Below are positions 1-11,400 of a DNA stretch of 64,000 bases, one piece after another. The DNA is from Dendrolimus kikuchii (taxonomy: Eukaryota; Arthropoda; Insecta; Lepidoptera; Lasiocampidae): positions 27,268,272 through 27,332,271 of the forward strand of contig CM034394.1 of assembly GCA_019925095.2 (NCBI GenBank), in the 5' to 3' direction. The position numbers and the translations under genes were made by a program. The stretch's first letter is position 1; the number at the start of each line of letters is the position of its first letter. Below the pieces are notes generated by a model. It had not been told where the DNA came from and did not search any database. It saw only the letters and a list, made by a program, of their open reading frames with translations.

Positions 1-99
1 GAAACAACATCAATTTATCTAAGGTGTAAGCTTAACTTTTTAAAAAATCGGATTCTGAAAACTTGTTTCTCAATATTTCAGAACCTGCAATATTGTAAT

Positions 100-348
100 A
101 GATAATGCACCGTATCACTCATTCTCTGTTAATAAAGCTCCAATACCAAGAAGTAATGTTGATGAAATTAAATCATTGTCGGATATTATGTTTTTTTATC
201 TCCTCATTCCTCAATTAGAGGTTTCCTTAAATGCAGGTCAAAAGTTACGTTGTTTTGTAACCGCTATGATTTAATTTCATCAGTCTTAGTTTCTGTTATT
301 GGAGCTTTATTTATCACGGAATGATATGATGAACTTCCCATTATAATA
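100..348. repeat. Palindromic MITE-like foldback element
   Basis: Two arms, about 131-176 and 266-312, are inverted copies of each other; both carry AATAAAGCTCC and GATGAAATTAAATCAT. Weaker pairing continues outward to about 100 and 348. There is no coding capacity. The right arm recurs at 35338-35395 in reverse orientation, so this is a dispersed family. The superfamily is unknown. Confidence 0.6.
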
Positions 349-918
349 ACTGAAAACTCTATCATATTGAGTAATCATTTATTGGAAACCCGTTTTTTAC
401 TTTTGAATATTCATATCAGAATGCTAAACTTCAGCCATAACCGCCTGATATTTTATTATACAATGAGACATTGGCTAAATCAATGCTAATTGCGTTGGAG
501 TCATAATGCTCCAAAAAAAGAAATTGTCTCTACCCTCTAACTATTAAACTGGGGAGAGAAAATTAAAAAACAAGTGAATAATGTGATATTTTCGATTTAA
601 CGCTTTGTGGCATTTCGTAATCAAATGATAAAAATAAATATACGTTCTTCGCCTACACGGAACCTTTCAATGTATATGAGCTGCACCGCATACACTTCCA
701 AATTTTTCATCCAATAAGATGAATAGGGGTTACCATATGTATCATTTTGAGCCATTTTTTGGTGATAGGTTTCGTAAATTCGATCTGGCGACCCTGCGTG
801 CCGACAGCCGGACATTTTTTAATTGTCAAGTTATTAAATTGGCGGTTTTTAGTTTATTGTGGTTGAATGTAATTCTAGTAAGGATATTTTATTTTCGAGA
901 ATAATAATCAAAATTAAA
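349..918. other. AT-rich region upstream of Mre11
   Basis: No gene or clear repeat is seen. It must contain the Mre11 promoter and 5' leader, but I cannot point to a TATA box or initiator with confidence. Short ORFs here have no recognisable content. Confidence 0.4.
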
Positions 919-2814
919 ATGGTTGAGGCCGATGTAAATGATTGGTGCCCTGATGACACAATAAGAGTTCTGATCGCTTCAGATATCCATTTAGGATTTA
1001 TGGAAAACGACGCCACGCGTGGAGAGGATACTTTCATTGCTTTTGAAGAAGTTTTGTCGTTGGCAGTTCAATATGATGTTGATTTAATTTTGTTGGGAGG
1101 TGATCTGTTCCACCAATCCAAGCCATCGCCTAGTTGTATGTTTAAATGTACGGAGATAATTCGAAAATATTGTTTTGGTGATAAACCGGTGAATATCGAA
1201 CTGCTCTCCGATCAATTTCAAAACTTCGCCCGCAATATCAACTATGAAGATCCTAATTTGAATGTTTCATATCCAATTCTATCTATCCATGGAAATCACG
1301 ATGACCCTGTGGGCCAAGGCAGTGTAAGTTCTCTTGACATCCTCTCCATTACAGGCCTTGTCAACTACTTTGGCAAATGGTGTGACTACACTCATGTACG
1401 CATTTCTCCTGTACTTATGCAAAAAGGGGGTACACGGCTGGCCCTTTATGGCCTCAGTCACTTGAAGGACCAAAGACTATCACGTCTTTTTCATGAGAAA
1501 AAAGTTGAAATGGAGCGTCCTGATGAAACTCTGGATTGGTTCAATCTGCTGGCTTTACATCAGAATAGAGCTAACAGGGGTCCGAGCAATTATATTCCTG
1601 AAGATGTGCTTCCAAAATTCTTAGATTTAGTAGTATGGGGCCATGAGCATGACTGTGAGGTGTATCCCATGCATGGTATTAAAACAGAAAAAGAGAGTTT
1701 CTTTGTAGTTCAGCCTGGTAGTACTGTGGCCACGTCCTTGGCTGCTGGAGAAGCACGGCCAAAGCACTGTGCCCTGCTACAAATTCATAAGGGTGATTTC
1801 ATGCTGACACCCTTGCCTTTGAAGACTGTGCGCCCATTTATATTCAAAACCTTAGTATTGTCTGAAGAAAATTTAGGAGATCAAGTCAATGAAAGTGAAA
1901 AGGTACAGGAGTTTTTAAAAACCAAAATTGAAGATGCTATAACAGAGGCAAAGAATAATATGCATGATGACCCTAAACAACCAAAATTACCATTAGTAAG
2001 ACTCAGTGTTTTCTATGAGAATGAAAGCCAAAACTTTAACCCAGTCAGATTTGGACAAAATTTTACTGGGCTTGTGGCCAATCCAACCGAAGTACTTCTT
2101 ATGAAGAAAGAGAAGAAAACCCGCGAACGTCGTGAACGTGTGCCTGGTGAAGAAGCCGACATGACTGGTGTGGCTGCTGAAGCTCCAGATGTAGAATCAT
2201 TGATCAGGTCGTACTACGAGGCACAACCTGAGGATAAAAGACTCAGTGTTTTATCAGTGCGTATAGTTACTGAGGCTGTCCGAGATTTTACTATAAAACA
2301 TAATGATGAGGTTCTAAGAAGAGCTTTTGACGCTCATAAGCGACGCTGCATAGCTGCATTGATGGACTCTAATGCTGAAACTGAGCAAGAAATCATTGAG
2401 CAATTGAAAATTTGTAAAAATGAATTGGATACAGCAGATGATGACAAATTAAGAACCTTGGTGGATTTAACAGCACGGCCTACAGCACCTCCCGCTCAGC
2501 TCATAGTGCCAGTAATGAAGTTGCAAACACAGCAGATCGGAAAGAAAACTGTTGTGGTGCTGTCTAGTGATGAGGAAGCAGAAGAGTTGGCTTCTCGTGG
2601 AAGAGGCAAAGGGGCACGAGGCAAGGCAGCTCCGCGTGGTGGCCGCAGCCGCGCCAAGGGGCGGCAGCGGGACTTCACGCCGCCTGCGCCTTCCCCTCCA
2701 GAGCGCCGCAGCACACCCCGGCGGGTTGCCGCTCAAAAATCAGTGTCATGGCTACAAAATGTTGTTAATACCAGGAAACTGCGCAATTCATCTGATATAG
2801 AAGATTCTGATTAA
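919..2814 (+). CDS. mre11: Mre11 double-strand break repair nuclease
   Basis: Mn-dependent nuclease of the nuclear Mre11-Rad50-Nbs complex, which processes DNA breaks and telomeres. The 631-residue protein has all phosphodiesterase motifs: SDIHLG (D22, H24), GGDLFH (D62), HGNHDDP (N126, H127, D128), LALHQNR (H214) and WGHEHD (H242, H244). A capping/Rad50-binding region follows, and the C-terminus has an RG-rich GAR-like patch (about 570-600). Length is close to fly and human Mre11. The start is the ATG at 919, in AAAATGG context; the frame stays open upstream only through a GTG at 859, which is not credible. There are no introns, and codon use is AT-rich except in the RG-rich tail. The frame is intact with no poly(A) scar at its end, so a recent processed copy is unlikely, but an old retrocopy cannot be excluded. 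Confidence 0.96.
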   Translation: MVEADVNDWCPDDTIRVLIASDIHLGFMENDATRGEDTFIAFEEVLSLAVQYDVDLILLGGDLFHQSKPSPSCMFKCTEIIRKYCFGDKPVNIELLSDQFQNFARNINYEDPNLNVSYPILSIHGNHDDPVGQGSVSSLDILSITGLVNYFGKWCDYTHVRISPVLMQKGGTRLALYGLSHLKDQRLSRLFHEKKVEMERPDETLDWFNLLALHQNRANRGPSNYIPEDVLPKFLDLVVWGHEHDCEVYPMHGIKTEKESFFVVQPGSTVATSLAAGEARPKHCALLQIHKGDFMLTPLPLKTVRPFIFKTLVLSEENLGDQVNESEKVQEFLKTKIEDAITEAKNNMHDDPKQPKLPLVRLSVFYENESQNFNPVRFGQNFTGLVANPTEVLLMKKEKKTRERRERVPGEEADMTGVAAEAPDVESLIRSYYEAQPEDKRLSVLSVRIVTEAVRDFTIKHNDEVLRRAFDAHKRRCIAALMDSNAETEQEIIEQLKICKNELDTADDDKLRTLVDLTARPTAPPAQLIVPVMKLQTQQIGKKTVVVLSSDEEAEELASRGRGKGARGKAAPRGGRSRAKGRQRDFTPPAPSPPERRSTPRRVAAQKSVSWLQNVVNTRKLRNSSDIEDSD

Positions 2815-2913
2815 TTAAAATTCTTTATAAATTGTATTAATATAAATTTATCCATGGGGATAAATATTACATTTTCTTATAATTAAATCATAAATTTTGT
2901 TTTATTTATAACA

Positions 2914-2919
2914 AATAAA
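2914..2919 (+). terminator. Candidate Mre11 poly(A) signal
   Basis: AATAAA lies about 100 bases after the Mre11 stop codon in AT-rich sequence. It is the first strong match downstream. Confidence 0.5.
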
Positions 2920-3559
2920 ATTGGATAAGTGTTCTCAACCCATGCACTATGAAACATTGGCTGCAGTGATAAGAGATGAAATTATCCATTTTAGTTTCAG
3001 CTCCAAGCCTAAAAGACTTAAAAAATACCTGATACACCTATAACTACCTGATGATCTTGTTCGGAACAATGTTCATTGAAAATATGTTAAAAAAATTTGC
3101 CTTTTAAAACAAACAAGGGCAACACAAGCTTTGAACAATATTCAGTCATAGATTAAACTTACATATATAAAATACTCATCCTTCTAGATTGGGCTCTAGG
3201 GGCTTAAAAAGCATACAAATAACACATTGAACCAAAGAAGGTTTACTAATCTTTTTTGGCTCAGAGTGTTTTATCGAATGTCTAGTTTCCTCTGATTTAC
3301 CGCCATGCCACGCTAAAGATTTCCGCTCTCTTGTTCTTTTCAAAAATGTGGTAATACTCTGTGACTTCCGCTAAACGTTCATTTTTTGTATGGAGTGTAG
3401 AGGTACGAAGTACCATCTCTGTGTATGAAAAAGTGTCCGTCAAAACGCGAATAATGAGGATGGCGCTGCGGTAGCATAGGATAAATTTTAAAGGAAGCAC
3501 CAAAAGTCATTAGAGTGAGATAGAGAAATAAAGAAGAACTACAAGATTTCCGCTTTATT
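2920..3559. other. Intergenic, nothing recognised
   Basis: AT-rich sequence without a supported gene or repeat. A small antisense ORF at 3297-3503 has no recognisable motif. Confidence 0.4.
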
Positions 3560-4260
3560 TTTTAACCGACTCGAAAAAGGAGGAGGTCGTTGCAAAAAGA
3601 TTTTTTTTGTATGTTCGTTACTCAATATTTCCGTCAATTGTTAACCGATTTTCAATAAGTTTCTTTTAGTCGAAAGGTTATACTCTCGAGGTGGTCCCAT
3701 GGTCACCAAGTCAATATCTGATCCCAGGGAAATCGAGAATAACCCTTATTAAAGAATGCCGTGCACCTAAATTCTTAGAAAAAAGCTTGTATACGCGTGG
3801 ATATTGTATGTTTTCTACAGGCGCTTAATTTTTTGTAGGCATGCTACGCGATTCCTCCGTCAATTGTGGATTGATTTTCAAATTGTTTTCTTTAACTCCC
3901 GAGATAGTCCCATAGTTATTGTTAAAGAGCATACACACCGAAGAGTGAAATGGCAAATTTGTACACGCGAGCTAGTTGTACAATTTCTACAGGTGCTTAA
4001 TATATTATTTCTAAAGCTATTGAAGTAGCGCCACTAATTTTTTTTAAACTAAAAAAACCGATATCGCGCTAAAAACCAAAAAATAAATATTTAATCGACT
4101 TCTTTCTACAACATCTTGAAGTCGGTGCCAAGTGAAACACAAAAATAACTGTATTTTATAATTTTCTTGTTGTTCTTTTATGTTTTACTTGGCGTCGGCT
4201 TCAAGATGTTGTAGAAATGAAGTCAGTTAATTATTTGTTTTTTTGGTTTTTAGTGTAAGT
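3560..4260. repeat. Lepidopteran CCGACTTC-type repeat with tandem copy and foldback
   Basis: An imperfect direct duplication (about 3600-3835 and 3838-4000) shares TCCGTCAATTGT, a bridging GTCCCAT and TTTCTACAGG(C/T)GCTTAAT. It is followed by a large foldback: 4073-4138 pairs with 4180-4252, both arms carrying CTACAACATCTTGAAG and GCCAAGT. Related sequence occurs at 17185-17740 and 42241-42360. It is noncoding. Confidence 0.6.
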
Positions 4261-4470
4261 CAGTTTTGTTTTGGTTAAAAAATCATTATTAAAAATTTAA
4301 AATAATTAATTGACTCTAAACGTTTTCTCACGGCATTGTAATTACTAAATTATTTTAGATTATGTAAATATTTGAGATTTTCTAAACTCGCAATTTATGG
4401 CACTTTACAATTTTCAATTCCTACCGTAGTTTTTCTTACGCCAGTGCTATTGTGCGAGGTCTAAGAGTAG

Positions 4471-4770
4471 TAATAGAATTCGCCACAAAGGCAGCCAAAA
4501 GAATTTTTAGTCCATACAGCCAATTCTGAGGTTTCATATACTAGCGCAGTTATATTGTAGGCTACAACTGACGCCCTTCAACGGAGTTCTTGAGAAAACT
4601 CGAAAAGTCACATTTACTGACTATACAGTTCACATTTCTCCCAAAAACACACAATACTCCTCAAAAACCATAAATATCCTACAACTATGTTCATTTTAGA
4701 GTCATTTTATACATGTTTAGAAAATAAAACTGCACAGCATAATGTCTCGTTTCAGTTCCCGGCAAAATTA
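4471..4770 (+). repeat. Dispersed repeat family G, copy 1
   Basis: About 300 bases shared with 29965-30170 and 42420-42713. Landmarks are CGCCACAAAGGCAG, GACTATACAGTTCACATTTCT and GTTCATTTTAGAG. There is no ORF. All three copies lie in the same orientation. Confidence 0.65.
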
Positions 4771-5303
4771 ACTTGGTAAATGAATCTTAATTTTCAGTAT
4801 ACCGATAGACACTTTTTAAACTTCGCTCCATTTAAGATAGTAATCCTTACCTCTACCTTCCATAGACAAAGAGTCATGATGCCGCGTACACATAGGCGCA
4901 ACTGATATTCGTTGATAATAAACCTATACATGATTTAATATCAACGAACTGTTTGCTATAAGGAGGATACTTTACGTCCTTATGTAGCAGGTAGGCTACA
5001 GCTACAGCTTTTAGACATTATATTGACCGTTCAAAGAAGAGTAAGAGCCTATAAAACTCATTTGTTGGACTTTTTTGCGTTTGAGGTGGTCTGTACGCAC
5101 CTTATGATAGATAGATAAATAAATATTTTTTGTATGAATTAGTACCTAGTAGGTATAGAATAAATAATATTATATGTTATAAAATCTATAAATAAAATTC
5201 TCATCATATAAAATAGCCTGATTGTACATGAGATATTTTCAATTTGATGGACGTCTGGATGACGCCGAGTGTGTAAATTGTCTCTGTTTTGTCACAGTCA
5301 CTG
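4771..5303. other. Intergenic, nothing recognised
   Basis: AT-rich and unique-looking, immediately upstream of a candidate promoter at about 5304. Confidence 0.35.
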
Positions 5304-5384
5304 TCAGTTGTGTGTGTGTGTTGTAACTTGCTTGTCGTGTTGCGGTCGTGTGCTTTGCTTTCTACAATTGACTTTCATCGCCTC
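5304..5384 (+). promoter_or_regulatory. Candidate NAT1 initiator and 5' exon
   Basis: An arthropod initiator-like TCAGTT (5304-5309) is followed by GT-rich, less AT-rich sequence and a consensus splice donor, CTC|GTAAGT, at 5385. No downstream gene on this strand precedes NAT1 at 20.9 kb, so this is the best candidate for its 5' exon. Joined at this donor, the sequence would be in frame with the first recognised NAT1 exon back to a GTG at 5350. Linkage across 15 kb is inference. Confidence 0.35.
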
Positions 5385-7212
5385 GTAAGTTTGTGAATTT
5401 TAATATAATTGGTGATTTAAAAGTTCAAACAAACCCTTCTAAGTGCACATATTCAGGTACCAGGTCCGAACAGAGATTATTCCGTAGTAAATCATTCGAT
5501 CGGATCGTGTCGATGCGTCACCTTCATGAGCCATTTTATACAAATTTCACAATATTAAAAATGAAAAATACGTATTTAATATTGAGTGTTTGTGTTTGAT
5601 TTGATATCTGTTAACGCATACAAAGTAATGCTATTTGTGCAGTGGTCTGATCGTGTAGCCCTATGTATAACCTAGCTCAGTAAGTGCATTCTTTGTTAAT
5701 TGTACGTCCCTTGGGCAGGCGTCAGCCAGCCCCTTCATGGTCTTACTATGTTCTGTGAGGCAATGTTCCCATCTCAAAAAGCTTATATTATCCTGTCCTG
5801 TTCAAAATAATCTATGAAATATAAAAGAATTAATTCTTAAAAGTGCAACAATTTTGTCGCATAAAATTGTCTTCTAAATTATATTTACTTAGTCTTAAGA
5901 GTTACTTAGCTATTTGAATCCTCATATTCTTTTTTTATTGCTAAGCAGGTCATAGAAACTAACTTATGGGACTTTATAATTTGAATCAAAAGACATGGAA
6001 ATGTTGTCTTACAAAGTGATAAAAGTGTTTTTTTTTCTATTCATGGTATTTTCATAACCTACCTAAATTGCTTGAATGTCAGTCAACTGAAGATCTTTTA
6101 TGCATAGCCAGACAACATTACAGATCCTTACCACTAATTTGGTTTGATTTTTATTACCATTTATTAATGATTCAACACTATTTCATGACATTAAACATAC
6201 TATATTGCTTATATTAATATTGTTATAAGTACCTACTCTATTCAACTAACCAATTGCTCTGATGAACATGTGGATCCTAGGGACCTCTACTACAGGTGTA
6301 CCTTAACCTTAGTCAGGCATCAGTGTCCTACTGAGTGGTTTGCTTGTTTTAAGATTTTCTATATATTTAAAGAAGGAAATAATTAATTTGACACATGGAT
6401 AATTCCTCCTCTTAAAAATATTTAAAGAAAGTGGCTATATCCTCATTCTACCACTCACCTTCACCTATGAGTTCATCTTTAAGAGCTTTTAAGCTTCATC
6501 ACTCATTGATACAATGGTCCTCAAGAACTTTCCTGATGCACACCCTAGGTATTTGGAATGGACTCTCAGTTGATGTTTTTTAACTGCTCTACACTATGAT
6601 ATGGTGTTTTTGAAACAATCAGCTAGCACTGACACATAAATAAGCAGATATCTGAGTAGGATCACAAGGATACCTTTTTATCTTTAACACATTCACTGTA
6701 TGGCCATTTTTGGTGGATGTTCAGCCAATGTGGGTGAGGTCTATTCGGAGCAAAGTTAAACTCCTTTATAGTGTGTCTAAGACCTTTTTGGCCTCCTAAA
6801 AAAACATTTTTCAAAACTCATTATATCCTGCTGAATAATGACAATATTGTTTGAAATATTGCCATGTTAAAGTTAAACTGTTGTTGAAGCTAAACCTAGA
6901 GTTGCCAGCATTTATGTCATTTAGATATTGAACAAATGAACAAAATATTTATGACATCTGTTCTACCTCACATTGCGCTGAAAGAGTTTGATTTGCATTT
7001 CCCCAAGTGATAGGAATAAATTTAACATTTACAATATTAAAATGTTTATTCAAAAATAAACTACAATGTTGTATCTTCTTAAGTTTTTGCGACTAATACA
7101 CATAATAAAACTATATTTTAACAGCTTAAAGTCTGCAATCAGTAAACATACGCTGGATAAATCCAACCACTACATCAGAACTCTGGTTTATGTAAGGCAC
7201 CAAAAACATAAC
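5385..7212. other. Intron or intergenic, nothing recognised
   Basis: Long AT-rich stretch without convincing coding sequence, RNA gene or repeat structure. Confidence 0.35.
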
Positions 7213-7312
7213 AAGAGGCAAGTGAGGTGTGTAAGAATAAGCCTAAATGGCACTCTGTTGTTCGTGCCTACCCCGCAAGGGAACTGGCGTGAAGTTATGT
7301 ATGTATGTACCA
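7213..7312 (+). mobile_element. Family A retroelement tail (truncated LINE 3' end)
   Basis: Short copy of a non-LTR element 3' end. It encodes the family's terminal segment, EASEVCKN...[12 protein letters not shown], and ends in the diagnostic TGGCGTGAAGTTATGTATGTATGT tail region with a short ATGT repeat. Longer copies are at 10377-10612 and 11941-12655. Confidence 0.7.
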
Positions 7313-7565
7313 AAAACATAAATCAGGCCATGAAAAAAGACAAACACTCTCTAACAGAAGTATACATATTATATTACTATAAATTATATACTTTAACTTA
7401 TTATTAAATTTGTTTTACTACAAGTTTAGTTAACAAAAACTTGATATAAACTTTAAAAATATAGATTTATTTATTCAAGTATTTTGCAGTATCATGATCA
7501 TTGAAAATTCCATAGAGGTGGCAAATGTTCATTTACATTATTGGGCTAGAGAATAACTGAAAATC

Positions 7566-7888
7566 ATACATACATAACTTCACGCCAGTTCCCTTGTGGG
7601 GTAGGCACGGACAACAGAGCGCCATTCAGGCTTATTCTTACACACCTCACTTGCTTCTTTGACATTCATAGCTCTTGTCATGCACGCTCATCTGTTCTTA
7701 AGGCTCCTGACATCACCTTCTGCTAGTACACGATCAATTTCATCATGGAAGGTGTGTCGTGGCCTTCCACGACTTCTGCATCCATCCACTTTTGCATTGT
7801 ATATCTGTTTAATCATTCTTTCCACATGCCCGAACCACCGGAGCATTCCTTTCCTTACCTTCACCCCAACACTCTCTTACTTCGGTAT
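7566..7888 (-). mobile_element. Family A LINE 3' end, antisense copy
   Basis: On the minus strand this reads the RT C-terminal region (GMLRWFGHVERM-like, GRPRHTF, RVMNVKEAS-like, PARELA) with disruptions, ending in the ATGT microsatellite tail at 7566. It is 5'-truncated. Confidence 0.75.
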
Positions 7889-8530
7889 TATGAAGTAAGA
7901 AAGAACTGAAACTCATTGAAAATCACTGAAAATTATTATATCAAAATCACCCCATTCTTTGCAAACCACTTAAGGGGTCCTGATTAAACTAATTGTAGTT
8001 AAATGAGTACTTCAAACTCTTCAATCTAGTTTTGTTTTTCTAAAATTTTCCCTTTTAAAGTTTAGATGTTAAAGGCAGTGGGATATAACTTCCATGACTT
8101 TGGGAGCAAATTTCTCGCCACTTTGTTGTCATTTATCTTGATATGACTAATAGATATCCCATATGCCTGTATACACTAAAATTTATTCAGACCTTAGTTG
8201 AAAATTTCTTTTTTATATATTGCAGCCTACTCAAGTCTTTATTTTTCACATTTCCCTTAAAACACTATGTAGCAGCATGTAGATTATGCACTATACTTAA
8301 ATTTCTTCCAAATAGATCTGATAGATTCTGAGAAAAATTAACTCGCATAAAGGTCATCAAGGTTCTGTTTTGGTCAAAATGATTACAAAATTGTAAAAAG
8401 TGTCTATTTATGTGCATAAGTAGTTCCTTGGTGTGAACAATAAATACTACTTATCTACTCATAACAAATAATATGTTATTATAGTCTCAAATCTTAATAC
8501 AAATTTTCCTCACTGAATATTATACTGCAA
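7889..8530. other. Nothing recognised
   Basis: AT-rich sequence between repeat copies. A 62-codon ORF at 8143-8331 has no motif and AT-driven composition. Confidence 0.35.
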
Positions 8531-8765
8531 CTAGTGTCTGCCTGCGACTCCGTCCACGTGGAATAGTTAAAGAAAAGAAACTTAAAAAACCCTTGATTTT
8601 GAAACATTCTTCATTGGTGTTCCACTCCTATTGGTCTTAGCACGATGATATATAGCCTATAGCCTTCCTCGATACATGGGCTATCTAACACTAAAAAAGT
8701 TTTTCAAATCAGACCAGTAGTTCCTGAGATTAGTGAGTTCAAGCAAACAAACAAACTTTGCATGT
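8531..8765 (-). mobile_element. Helitron-like non-autonomous element, 5'-truncated
   Basis: Read on the minus strand it ends in CTAG followed by T, the usual Helitron 3' terminus and target, after a GC-rich segment (GACGGAGTCGCAGG). The body matches the element at 9493-10263 (TCAGGAACTACTGGTC, CCAATAGGAG). Confidence 0.55.
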
Positions 8766-9492
8766 GACAAAAGTTATTACAGTTTAAATAATATTAGTCT
8801 TAAGAAATCTGTATACATAAATATATAATTAAATAACAGATTTCTCAACTTTTAGGTGATAGTATGGGGTAATCGTTTTGAAGAAAACTAATAGAGAACA
8901 AACAAACGAAGAACAAAACTCATATTTGCCTCAGTGTGTAGAACTATCTGCATGTTTCATATTATTCATTTCAATATAGTTGATTCTGAATAATTTGTTC
9001 AGTAACTTATTGAATGGCACAAGCGAGCGCGCTGCTACAGGGGGGCTACAGTGGACAAACCACATTGACGGGCTCTGCTCTAAACTAGGAAGAGCGTGTT
9101 ATGCATTAAGTAGGGTTGCATGTGTAGTGTCGGTGGATGTTGCTCGGGCATGTTATTTCGCCACTGTCCACTCGCTGCTGCAGCACGGTACGGAACTGTG
9201 GGCGCGCGCTGCCGACTGGCAGCGTGCGTTCCGCATGCAGAAAAGGGCCGTACGCGCAACAGTGCGTGTGCATAGATGCGAGTCAGCAAGACCGCATTTT
9301 AAAAAACTGGGTATACTCACACTACCCAGTATACTTATATATCAAGTTGCGGTGTATGTACGACTAAACGTTCATGCTTATGCCAAGCATAGTGACGTGC
9401 ATACGCACTTCACTCGCATAGAAATGACATTAAACATATTAAACACAAACTTGAGAAGTCGGGGAGATTGACGCATGTCATGGGACCGCGAA

Positions 9493-10263
9493 TCTATACT
9501 AATATTATAAAGCTGAAGAGTTTATTTGTTTAAACGCGCTAATCTCAGGAACCGCTGGTCTGATTTGAAAAATTCTTTCAGTGTTGAATAGTACATTTAT
9601 GGAGGAAGGCTATAGGCTATATTATATTTTTTTTTAAATTAGGGATCCTTACTAAAAGTCTAATAATGTAACCCAGGTATAAAAAAGTGACCCGAAAAAA
9701 TCCTTACACGGCGTGCGCTGCGAAAACTATTGATTATAGAACAAAACAATGTACTACCACTTTGCAGAACATATAATTGTCTACAAAAAATATCGCGTAA
9801 CCATATGTCTAACTATTGTAGTTATCTCAAAATATATGTTTTCTTTTATTTTTTTAAATAATTAAAATGCCGGCGCTTCAAAAACTCTTTATTTTGTACC
9901 TTGGTATTAATCCGTATCGAAATAAATTACTCCATATTCAAGATGAATTCAATACCTTTCTAGAACTTTTTGAATTATTCAATTTGGATGTTTCATTCAA
10001 AAGATATCGCGATATTTAAAATGTAAGTATTAGTGTTGTAGCCAAATATACAAATATTGTTTGATTGAACGCGCTAATCTCAGGAACTACGGGGTCTGAT
10101 TTGAAAAATTCTTTCAGTGTTGGATAGCCCATTTATCGAGGAAGGCTAAGGCTATATATCATCACGCTAAGACCAATAGGAGCGGAGCACCAATGAAGAA
10201 TATTTCAAAATAGCAGGGTTTTGAAAGCAAATTCCACGCGGACGACGTCGCGGGCACAGCTAG
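9493..10263 (+). mobile_element. Helitron-like element inserted in the LINE remnant
   Basis: It begins TCTATACTAATATTATAAAG, ends GCACAGCTAG, and sits exactly between host A (9492) and T (10264) with no target duplication, the Helitron rule. The GCGCTAATCTCAGGAAC block occurs near both ends (about 9535 and 10070). No Rep/helicase gene is present, so it is non-autonomous. Confidence 0.6.
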
Positions 10264-10376
10264 TATACAATAAACTGCCGAGTAGGATAACGGAGTCACG
10301 GTCCCTCGGCTCATTCAAAATACGGCTCAGGCAATGGTTAATCGAGCACACCTTTTATAACCATGATGAGTTTATG

Positions 10377-10612
10377 CAATGCAAAAGTGGATGGATGCAG
10401 AAGTCGTGGAAGGCCACGACACACCTTCCATGATCAAATTGATCGTGTACTAGCAGAAGGTGATGTCAGGAGCCTTAAGTACAGACGAGCTTGCATGACA
10501 AGAGTTATGAATGTCAAAGAGGCAAGTGAGGTGTGTAAGAATAAGCCTAAATGGCACTCTGTTGTTCGTGCCTACCCCGCAAGGGAACTGGCGTGAAGTT
10601 ATGTATGTATGT
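10377..10612 (+). mobile_element. Family A LINE tail with 11-bp target duplication
   Basis: A 5'-truncated family A copy ending in the ATGT tail, flanked by ATGAGTTTATG at 10366-10376 and 10613-10623. This is a clear target-primed insertion into the older jockey-like remnant, whose C-terminal frame rejoins across it. Confidence 0.8.
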
Positions 10613-10859
10613 ATGAGTTTATGTCCTATAATGTGATATAATTTTAATTTTATTTGCGACCATATATATATAATGTAGAAATTGACGTGCAACTTTGTTA
10701 TGAATAAAAGATTTCTGATTTCTGCAATGATGCGCTCCCTATGAGCAGAAAGCCTTATTTATGGTGCTCACATCTTGTATAGTAATTACTCGAATATTGT
10801 CTTTTTGATATTTTTGTGGTATATTAAAAAGGTGATAAGTATATAAAATAAATAATGAC

Positions 10860-11400
10860 CTTCACCGCTTTAGAGAACCGCGCTGTTTTATTAGCGCGCG
10901 TGAATTGTAAATTTTCATTATATTGGCAATGCATCGATATCGGTTAATGCGGAAGTTTCAATATAGTGTAATGCTAAATGAACGCTTCCGCGATCACGCG
11001 CCTCCGCCGCTCTCCTCGCGAAAGGAGGCCGTCAGCCGAGTGAGAAGTATTCCTATATTTCGATCTAAACCTATTTGGCGTGCGGAGTGCGATGCGGCGA
11101 AATGTGCCGCCGCAGCGGGGTTGGCCGTTTTAGTAGGTCAAGTAGGCGGCGGAGCGGGTCAGGCCGGGGCCTTCGCGTGGCACTTTTTGTGCATAGGGGA
11201 GGGGGCCGCGCGGGTATCTGGGTCAATGGTAGCAGAGCGCGCGGCGCTGCGCTCGATGGAGCGCCCGTTGCCCGACGCCCGACGCCCGCCCTTCGCCGCG
11301 CCGCGCGCCGGGGCCGTTGCAACTGGGTCGCTTTACCTGGAACCCTTCTATCGCCATTCATACCTACCTACCTATCGATACCTACAATTTATAACTGATT
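10860..11400. promoter_or_regulatory. GC-rich unique island 1
   Basis: A sharp rise in G+C and CpG (strongest at about 10985-11335) in AT-rich surroundings. ORFs on both strands overlap here, none with a recognisable motif, so coding status is not supported. It could be an enhancer, an alternative promoter or an unannotated first exon. The 3' flank has several ACCTACCTATCGATA-like words. Confidence 0.35.

Larger units (their letters stand above)
8980..10705 (+). pseudogene. Jockey/CR1-like LINE remnant (RT C-terminus), interrupted
   Basis: 8980-9492 encodes the post-catalytic region of a jockey-like RT: a W(T)NHIDGLCSKLGRA-type helix, then YFATVHSLLQHG and LQKRAVRA-like segments ending in KKLGILTLPSI. 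After an inserted Helitron the frame resumes at 10264 with the C-terminal YNKLPS...SFKIRLRQWL motif, is broken again at 10377-10612 by a family A insertion, and ends near 10638. An AATAAA lies at about 10703. The catalytic palm is absent. It lies in the presumed NAT1 5' intron, in the same orientation. Confidence 0.75.

Noticed and set aside
859..918. Upstream extension of Mre11 to a GTG at 859
   Set aside because: Non-ATG, AT-rich and unlike the Mre11 N-terminus; ATG at 919 has good context and the expected distance to the first motif.
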